Below, in pieces: positions 6,544 to 11,751 of a stretch of 11,751 nucleotides of DNA; the first letter of the stretch is position 1, and each line of letters begins with the position of its first letter. The notes under the pieces were generated by a model that did not search any database, was not told the origin of the DNA, and saw nothing but the letters and a program-made list of their open reading frames with translations. Source of the DNA: Candidatus Omnitrophota bacterium (GTDB lineage: Bacteria; Omnitrophota; Gorgyraeia; B26-G9); assembly GCA_003645745.1 (NCBI GenBank), contig QNCH01000032.1, positions 1 to 11,751 of the forward strand, read 5' to 3'. The position numbers and the translations under genes were made by a program.

Positions 6544-6547
6544 CATA

Positions 6548-8026
6548 ATGAAAATAAATATAAATTTTTTTTTAGTGATTATTTTTTTTACGCTGGGAAA
6601 TTTTGTTTATGCTCAGGGCTCAGAAATTACTCAGCCGGTTATGCGGACAAATTTAGGACAAATAAGCAGGCTGTGCCTAGAAAATAGTTTTGATGTACAA
6701 ATTGCTCAATATGAAGTAGATATAAATAGGACTGACTTAAAAGCATCGCGCTCTATATATGATACAAACCTTAATCTTGATGCTGGTTATTTAAATAATC
6801 AGCACAAAAGCGTATATAGCCTTTCAGGCACAAAATCCACAGCTAATAATTATTCTTTCGGCCTTTCAAAAAAGATTTTTTCAGGCACAAATATTGCCGT
6901 TGATTTTATCGGACAGCGTAACTCTACTGACAGCACATCTGTATCAATTACCCCAGCGTATGAAGCAGAAGCAAAAATTTCCCTGCGCCAGCCTGTGGGC
7001 AAGAAGTATTTTGGTTTAATTGACCGCGGCCGGATTAAAATTACTAAATTGCAAATAGAAAATAGCGATTATACAGCGTTAAATAAAATTGAGCAAGCTC
7101 TTGCTAAAGCACAAATTGCGTACTGGAATCTTGTTTTAAAATATGAAGAGCATTTAATTGAAACAAATATGCTCAAAAAAGCTGAAAGCTTATATGCTCT
7201 TTTTAAAAAGAAAAAAGAATTAGGTTTAATTGAAGATGCGGAACTTTTTGCTGCCCATGCTAATGTGGCAAAAAGGCAGAGTAATTTGCTTGGCACAGAA
7301 CATAATCTTGTTGCAGCGAATAACTCTTTGCTTATGTGCCTGCATTTAGAGAATCTTGAAATTTCTTTATCTCCAGAAGAAAAATTAGACGTGATGAGGT
7401 TTGAACCAGTTGGTACTGTGATCGCGTTAGAAATTGCTTTTGCTAATCGGCGTGATTATCAGCAGGCGCGAAAAGAGGTTGAAATAAAAAAAATTAACCT
7501 GAAATTAAAAGAAAATAGCCTTTGGCCGGAGATTGATTTACAGACATCATTTTCTCATAATGGCGTAAACGCGAGCCAGAGCAAGGCCTGGCAGGATATT
7601 ACCGCGCAGGACAATCCTGAATTTTACGCAGGTATTAATTTGCATTTTCCTTTGGAAAACACTTTAGCGCGCAGCAATAGGGATAGAGCCAGGTTAGAAA
7701 AAGGGAAGGCAATAATATCTTTACAAAAAGTTGAATTGTTAATCCAAATAGGTATTGATACTTGTGTTGACTCGGTAAATAATATTTTACAAAAGATAAA
7801 ACTGGAACGCGAAATTGTTGGTTTGCAAAAATCTAAGCTTGCATTTGAAGAAAAAAGATTTAATGCCGGCCGTTCTACAACGGACACTTTAATCAGGTAT
7901 CAGGAAGATTTATTAAACGCGAAACTTAGCTTAGTGAGAAATTTATTTTTCTACAAACAAGCGGAAATTGATTTAAAATTAGCGCAGAATTCATTGTTAG
8001 CAGAATATAGCGGTGATGAGTTATAG
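6548..8026 (+). CDS. TolC-family outer-membrane efflux protein
   Basis: 492 residues from the chosen ATG. The signal peptide is MKININFFLVIIFFTLGNFVYA with cleavage before Gln-Gly. The mature protein has the two-fold OEP architecture: LGQISRLCLENSFDVQIAQY opens the first helical half, followed by beta-barrel strands (YSFGLSKKIFSGTNIAVDF, then AKISLRQPVG) and long alternating charged and Ala/Leu-rich helices. The second half repeats the pattern (ALEIAFANRRDYQQARKEVE; YAGINLHFPLE; then RFNAGRSTTDTLIRYQEDLL), the last matching the usual TolC signature near the end. Three such chains would form a channel across the outer membrane. It pairs in position with the RND pump beginning 268 bp downstream, but no adaptor gene lies between. 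Roles in drug, metabolite or lipid export cannot be told apart from sequence. Confidence 0.88.
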   Translation: MKININFFLVIIFFTLGNFVYAQGSEITQPVMRTNLGQISRLCLENSFDVQIAQYEVDINRTDLKASRSIYDTNLNLDAGYLNNQHKSVYSLSGTKSTANNYSFGLSKKIFSGTNIAVDFIGQRNSTDSTSVSITPAYEAEAKISLRQPVGKKYFGLIDRGRIKITKLQIENSDYTALNKIEQALAKAQIAYWNLVLKYEEHLIETNMLKKAESLYALFKKKKELGLIEDAELFAAHANVAKRQSNLLGTEHNLVAANNSLLMCLHLENLEISLSPEEKLDVMRFEPVGTVIALEIAFANRRDYQQARKEVEIKKINLKLKENSLWPEIDLQTSFSHNGVNASQSKAWQDITAQDNPEFYAGINLHFPLENTLARSNRDRARLEKGKAIISLQKVELLIQIGIDTCVDSVNNILQKIKLEREIVGLQKSKLAFEEKRFNAGRSTTDTLIRYQEDLLNAKLSLVRNLFFYKQAEIDLKLAQNSLLAEYSGDEL

Positions 8027-8092
8027 CGGGTGCTGATTAGCGTATTAGCTGTGCAAACGGTACAAATTGTATTTACGTAATAATTATTATTC

Positions 8093-8269
8093 GTAGGGGG
8101 TTTGATTTATCAAACCCGAAATAACAATGATAGATTTAATAAAATAATAATAAACAGGGCTCCGTGGGCAGGGGGCAGGGGGCAGGAGAATTGATTCTGA
8201 ATACCTGGTTACCTGTACCCTGTTTTATAATAATCAAAAGATCCCGGGCATGATAAACCATGCCCCTAC
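8093..8269. repeat. Two-hairpin repeat, copy C (177 bp, long middle)
   Basis: GTAGGGG (8093-8099) and CCCCTAC (8263-8269) bound GGGTTTGATTTATCAAACCC (8098-8117, identical to copy A) and GGGCATGATAAACCATGCCC (8246-8265). The longer middle includes a G-rich tandem repeat. This element fills most of the 267-bp gap between the TolC-like and RND genes and ends 24 bp before the RND start. The rest of the gap (8027-8092) shows no gene. Confidence 0.72.
8166..8186. repeat. Tandem GGGCAGG x3
   Basis: Three exact copies of the heptamer GGGCAGG inside the middle of two-hairpin copy C. A related GGGGGCAG occurs at 11446-11453. The run is unusually G-rich for this DNA and may vary in copy number. Confidence 0.6.
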
Positions 8270-8293
8270 TGATTTTTTAACCGAATTAAAATT

Positions 8294-11200
8294 ATGAATA
8301 TTGTAGAATTTTCAGTTAAGCATTCTTTATTTGTGAATCTTCTTTCCTTTTTTTTACTTGTTGCCGGAGGTTTGTGTTTAATTAATTTAAACCGCGAGGC
8401 TTTTCCGGTAATTAGTTTTGATATCGTTTCTGTAAATACCGCGTACCGCGGCGCTTCTGCTGAAGATGTGGAAAAATTAGTTACCACGCCTTTAGAAAGA
8501 GAATTAAAAGCTGTAGATGACATTGATGAGATTAGCTCTGCATCAAGGGAAGGTATGTCTTCGATCATCTTAGAAATTAATCCTGACTCAGATGATCAAG
8601 ACAAAGTTGTCAGCGATATTCAAAAAGCAGTGGACAGGGTAGTTGGCCTGCCTGAAGAAGTTGAAGAAAGGCCGATCGTTACAAAAATCACTTCTAAAAA
8701 AATACCAGTAATTAATATTGCTTTAAGCGGTGATCTTGATGAATTTAAAATACGTGCTGCAGTTGATTTGTTAAAGGATAAATTGGAAGAGATTGATGGT
8801 GTGGCTAGTGTTGAACGCAATGGTTACAGGGATGAAGAGTTTTGGGTCGAACCTGACCTAGAAAAAATGCGGAATAACCATATTAGTATTCAGGAAATCA
8901 GCCGAAGTTTACGTAATAGAAATGTCAGTATCCCAGGCGGGAAATTAAAAACTGACACACAGGAATTCAGCATTAAAATTTTAGGTGAATTTACAACTAA
9001 AGAAGAAATTGAAAATGTAATTATCAGGGCTAATGATTCCGGGAATTGGCTGAAGGTCAAGGATGTTGCTTTTGTGCGCCGTACTTTAGAAGAAGAAAAT
9101 AGGAAAACCAGAGTTTTCGGCAAAAAAGCAATTTCTTTAGTTGTGTATAAAAGGTCAAAAGCTGATGCAATCAATGTAGTGGACAGTGTTAATAAAATTT
9201 TAACTGAATTTAGACTTCAGGCTTTTGCTGGATTAAAAATTACAACTTATGACGATTTGTCTTATTATATTAAACGCAGGCTTAGAGTGTTGAGTTCAAA
9301 TGGGGTGATCGGGTTTGCTTTTGTATTGATTATTCTATTTATTTTTTTGCGCGCGCGTGCTGCATTTTTTACAGCTCTTGGTATCCCTATATCTATGTGT
9401 ACAGCTCTTATAATAATGTATTTCTCAGGCATAAGCATTAATTTAATGACCATGTTTGGTTTGATTATTGTCTTAGGTATGGTTGTGGATGACGGGATTA
9501 TTATTTCAGAAAATGTTTTTCGTTATGTAGAATCAGGGATGCCCCCGCGCCAGGCAGCAATTAAAGGCACCACAGAGGTGATCGCCCCGGTTATGGCAAC
9601 TGTTGCAACAACAATATGCGCTTTTCTGCCTTTAATGTGTATGTCAGGAATTATAGGAAAATTCATCAGAAATATTCCTTTAATGGTAATTATCGCGCTT
9701 TGCGGCTCAGTTTTAGAAGCGTTTGTTATTTTGCCTTCGCATCTTGCTGATTTTATTAAGCCAGTTTATGCTAAGAAAACTGGAGCAGAAAAGCGAAGGC
9801 CTGTTTTTAATTTTATTGTAAACAAATATAAAAATGTGCTTACCCTGGCGCTAAAATATCGCTATTTAGTTGCAGTAGTTACAATTTTTGTTTTTTTTGG
9901 CGCTTTATGGATGATTAAATTTAAAATTCCGTTTGTTATGTTTGATTCAAGAGGTGTAGAACAGTTTCAGATTTGCGCTGAAGCAGAACCGGGAACGCCG
10001 TTAAAAAAAATGGAGCAATTGATTGTGCCTGTAGAAAATATAGTTAGCGGTATTCCAGAAAAATATTTAAGTATGTTTGAAACTAATATTGGCTTGCTTT
10101 CTGAGAACCGCGGCGCAGGAGATCCCAATAGTAAGTTTGCCCCGCATTTTGCCCAGATTACCATATATCTTACACCTTTGCAGCAAAGGGACAAAGGGGC
10201 TAAGGAAATTATTGAGCAATTGCGCTCTGAAATAGAAAAAGTTATCGGATTTGAGAAACTTTATTTTAAAGAATTCAAACAGGGGCCTCCAGTAGGCAAA
10301 TCAGTAGATGTGAAAATCAGAGGAGAGGATTACAAAATTTGCAGAGAAATCGCGCAAAAAGTAAAAACGTATTTAGAAACATTGCCTGGTGTTTCTGATA
10401 TCGCGGATAATTATAATTTAGCGGCAAAACAATTGCGCGTAATTGTGGATAAACAAAAAGCAGCTAAAGCCGGGCTTACGATTAACAGCGTTGCCGCAGG
10501 TGTGCGTAACGCGTTTGAAGGCGCGTTGGCTACAAAGATAAAACAAACAAATGCAGAAGAAAAAATAAAAGTTTTAGTCAGATTGCCGCTTGAGCAGAGA
10601 AACAGCAAAGAAATTTTTGCTAAATTATTCATCCCAAACTCGTTAGGAAACCTTGTGCCTTTATCTAAAATAGCGCGTATTGAAACCAAACAAAGCTTGC
10701 TTTCAATTACGCATTTAGACGGCAAACGTTACATTTCTGTTTCAGCAGAAGTTGATAATGCGCAAATGACTTCAACTAAAGTAAATGCTTTATTAGCAGA
10801 AAAATTTAAAAATATTAGTAATCAGTATCCTGGTTATAGGTTAAAATTTGGCGGAGAACAGGAGGAAAACAGAAAAGTTTTGCATAGTTTAATTATCGCA
10901 TCCCTGTTTGCGGGTTTTCTGATTTTTTTGATTTTAGCAGTGGAGTTTAATTCTTTGATTCAGCCTTTTGTTGTAATGCTGACAATTCCGTTTGCTTTAA
11001 TTGGTTTAGTGCTTACTTTTCTTATTCATCATGAACCGCTTTGTTTTTTGGCGCTTCTTGGTATAGTTGGTTTAGTGGGAGTTGTGGTTAATGATTCTAT
11101 TGTGCTGGTAGATTTTATTAATAAACTGCGCATACAGGGAGTAGAAAGGAGAACTTCTATTGTCAATGCTGGTACTTTAAGGTTTAGGCCTGTGCTGTTA

Positions 11201-11428
11201 ACTACTCTGACTACAGTCGCCGGCTTAAGTACTGTGGCTTACGGAATTGGCGGTTTTGACCCTTTTCTGCGGCCTATGGCTCTCGCTATTGGCTGGGGCT
11301 TATTTTTTTCTACCTGGATTACTTTATTGGTAATGCCTTGTTTTTACGCGATTATTGATGATTTAACCGTAATTATATTTTCTCATCCTACAGTAAAAGC
11401 AATCAGCAGAAAAGTGGTAAATCAATAA
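8294..11428 (+). CDS. RND-family efflux transporter, AcrB/MdtB-like
   Basis: A 1044-residue inner-membrane proton-driven pump of full family length. TM1 is at about 10-30. The first periplasmic porter region carries YRGASAEDVEKLVTTPLE and IQKAVDRV. TM2-6 lie at about 335-480, with the proton-relay pair Asp399-Asp400 in GMVVDDG (AcrB Asp407/408). TM7 is near 526-546, then a second porter region (SVDVKIRG, GVSDIADN) and TM8-12 from about 870. In TM10 the AcrB Lys940 position reads Asn933-Asp934 (GVVVNDSIVLVDF), as in many non-AcrB RND proteins. Substrate is unknown. The TolC-like gene upstream would provide the outer-membrane channel; the membrane-fusion adaptor is not in the window. No clear Shine-Dalgarno precedes the ATG, which lies 24 bp after a hairpin repeat. 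Confidence 0.92.
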   Translation: MNIVEFSVKHSLFVNLLSFFLLVAGGLCLINLNREAFPVISFDIVSVNTAYRGASAEDVEKLVTTPLERELKAVDDIDEISSASREGMSSIILEINPDSDDQDKVVSDIQKAVDRVVGLPEEVEERPIVTKITSKKIPVINIALSGDLDEFKIRAAVDLLKDKLEEIDGVASVERNGYRDEEFWVEPDLEKMRNNHISIQEISRSLRNRNVSIPGGKLKTDTQEFSIKILGEFTTKEEIENVIIRANDSGNWLKVKDVAFVRRTLEEENRKTRVFGKKAISLVVYKRSKADAINVVDSVNKILTEFRLQAFAGLKITTYDDLSYYIKRRLRVLSSNGVIGFAFVLIILFIFLRARAAFFTALGIPISMCTALIIMYFSGISINLMTMFGLIIVLGMVVDDGIIISENVFRYVESGMPPRQAAIKGTTEVIAPVMATVATTICAFLPLMCMSGIIGKFIRNIPLMVIIALCGSVLEAFVILPSHLADFIKPVYAKKTGAEKRRPVFNFIVNKYKNVLTLALKYRYLVAVVTIFVFFGALWMIKFKIPFVMFDSRGVEQFQICAEAEPGTPLKKMEQLIVPVENIVSGIPEKYLSMFETNIGLLSENRGAGDPNSKFAPHFAQITIYLTPLQQRDKGAKEIIEQLRSEIEKVIGFEKLYFKEFKQGPPVGKSVDVKIRGEDYKICREIAQKVKTYLETLPGVSDIADNYNLAAKQLRVIVDKQKAAKAGLTINSVAAGVRNAFEGALATKIKQTNAEEKIKVLVRLPLEQRNSKEIFAKLFIPNSLGNLVPLSKIARIETKQSLLSITHLDGKRYISVSAEVDNAQMTSTKVNALLAEKFKNISNQYPGYRLKFGGEQEENRKVLHSLIIASLFAGFLIFLILAVEFNSLIQPFVVMLTIPFALIGLVLTFLIHHEPLCFLALLGIVGLVGVVVNDSIVLVDFINKLRIQGVERRTSIVNAGTLRFRPVLLTTLTTVAGLSTVAYGIGGFDPFLRPMALAIGWGLFFSTWITLLVMPCFYAIIDDLTVIIFSHPTVKAISRKVVNQ

Positions 11429-11509
11429 ACAGATTACAGAGGACAGGGGGCAGTACATCCTATTGTCTGTTCTGCTGTTTGTCATTCCCATATGTTTTTA
11501 CAGGGTTCC

Positions 11510-11538
11510 TTGAACTAAAAAAAAATGTGTGTTATTAT
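11510..11538 (+). promoter_or_regulatory. Candidate promoter reading rightward
   Basis: TTGAAC (11510-11515), a 17-bp spacer and TATTAT (11533-11538), about four and five matches to consensus. It points into the element at 11591 and out of the window, where no start is visible. The gene-free stretch 11429-11586 otherwise shows only a G-rich GGGGGCAG (11446-11453) and an A-tract (11517-11525). Confidence 0.3.
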
Positions 11539-11586
11539 AAATAAGCCTCGTTAACAAAATCTGTGGGTAGAAAAGGATCGAAATAG

Positions 11587-11615
11587 TTTATACTCAAACG
11601 TAATCGGTTTGTAAA
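11587..11615 (-). promoter_or_regulatory. Outward promoter at the left end of the element
   Basis: On the minus strand: TTTACA (11610-11615), a 17-bp spacer and TATAAA (11587-11592). As at 3569-3597, the -10 box joins the element end TA, the target TA and two flanking bases. It would transcribe toward the 3' end of the RND gene, giving antisense RNA if active. Confidence 0.5.
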
Positions 11616-11751
11616 ATTTAGGCGTTTCCCTGTGCTGTAGATTGGAACGCTCTGATTTAAGCCAAACCGCAGGCGCAGCTTGCTGTGTTGAGGTTTGGCG
11701 ATAGAAGAACGTTTCAAGATGCAGTGCAGGGGGACATCATAAAATTATAAA
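11591..11751. mobile_element. Long MITE-like element, right end beyond window
   Basis: The left terminal repeat TACTCAAACGTAATCGGTTT (from 11591, preceded by TA at 11589-11590) is the inverse of the end at 18-46. By alignment with that copy the element should end about 17 bases past the window, near 178 bp in total. It contains a central hairpin (11661-11699), and 11723-11751 matches window bases 1-29. No credible protein is encoded; the short minus-strand frame here is repeat sequence. Confidence 0.6.
11661..11699. repeat. Central stem-loop of the long element
   Basis: GCCAAACC (11661-11668) pairs perfectly with GGTTTGGC (11692-11699). Inside, CGCAG and CTGTG can pair around CTTG with one wobble, extending the stem. 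The structure sits near the middle of the element, between its two outward-facing halves, and is missing from the short copy at 3527. Confidence 0.55.

Noticed and set aside
6518..6547. Upstream ATG extending the TolC-like protein by 10 residues
   Set aside because: It sits three bases from a TATAAT box with no ribosome site, and would put non-signal residues ahead of a clean signal peptide.
11437..11474. Possible terminator after the RND gene (ACAGAGGACAG versus CTGTTCTGCTGT)
   Set aside because: The stem is imperfect, the loop long and no T-tract follows.
11535..11717. 60-residue minus-strand reading frame
   Set aside because: It lies mostly within the long repeat element, with no ribosome site and no recognisable domain; its length is expected by chance.
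1..11751. Whole window as one composite transposon, because the first and last 29 bases match
   Set aside because: The match is explained by two copies of a dispersed short element; no transposase lies between them and further copies occur inside.

Overview
The window looks like chromosomal DNA from an uncultivated, AT-rich Gram-negative bacterium. A TolC-type outer-membrane protein, an RND transporter and a CFI-box (Cys-Phe-Ile) C-terminal sorting domain show that it has an outer membrane and a dedicated surface or secretion route. The gene content and many small dispersed repeats would fit a candidate phylum such as Omnitrophota, but no marker gene here settles that.

Layout, left to right; all intact genes are on the + strand. 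(1) 1-335: the right end of a small transposon-like element, a 5'-truncated CFI-box gene remnant (47-197) and a two-hairpin repeat. (2) 336-2108: a secreted protein with a signal peptide, a jelly-roll lectin/lyase-like domain, two fibronectin-III-like repeats and an intact CFI-box domain. (3) 2249-3520: an AAA ATPase with a DUF4143 domain, behind a strong and apparently leaderless promoter. (4) 3620-6317: a tightly coupled pair, a class I methyltransferase and a DUF115/MAF-type protein, probably for surface glycan modification; their promoter is supplied by an inserted element. (5) 6548-11428: a TolC-like outer-membrane factor and an RND pump, with no periplasmic adaptor gene between them. (6) 11429-11751: no gene; a candidate rightward promoter and the left part of a second full-length element.

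The most interesting content is the pair of non-coding repeat families between the genes. Family 1 (1-46, 3527-3593, 11591-end, and a solo end at 2163) has terminal inverted repeats beginning TACTCAAACG, sits between TA dinucleotides, and carries a TTTACA-like box. Together with the TA target, this box completes an outward promoter of the form TTTACA-17 bp-TATANN. At the left edge one copy appears to have landed in the Asp-Asn codons of a CFI-box gene; the intact paralogue at 1958-1959 acts as the empty site. Family 2 (206-304, 6369-6437, 8093-8269, degenerate at 2117-2141) is bounded by GTAGGGG/CCCCTAC and holds two hairpins whose arms differ by paired changes around a common core.

I found no CRISPR array, tRNA, rRNA, phage or transposase gene, and no cluster I would call a new defence or biosynthetic system. 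The best candidate for something undescribed is the promoter-building miniature element.
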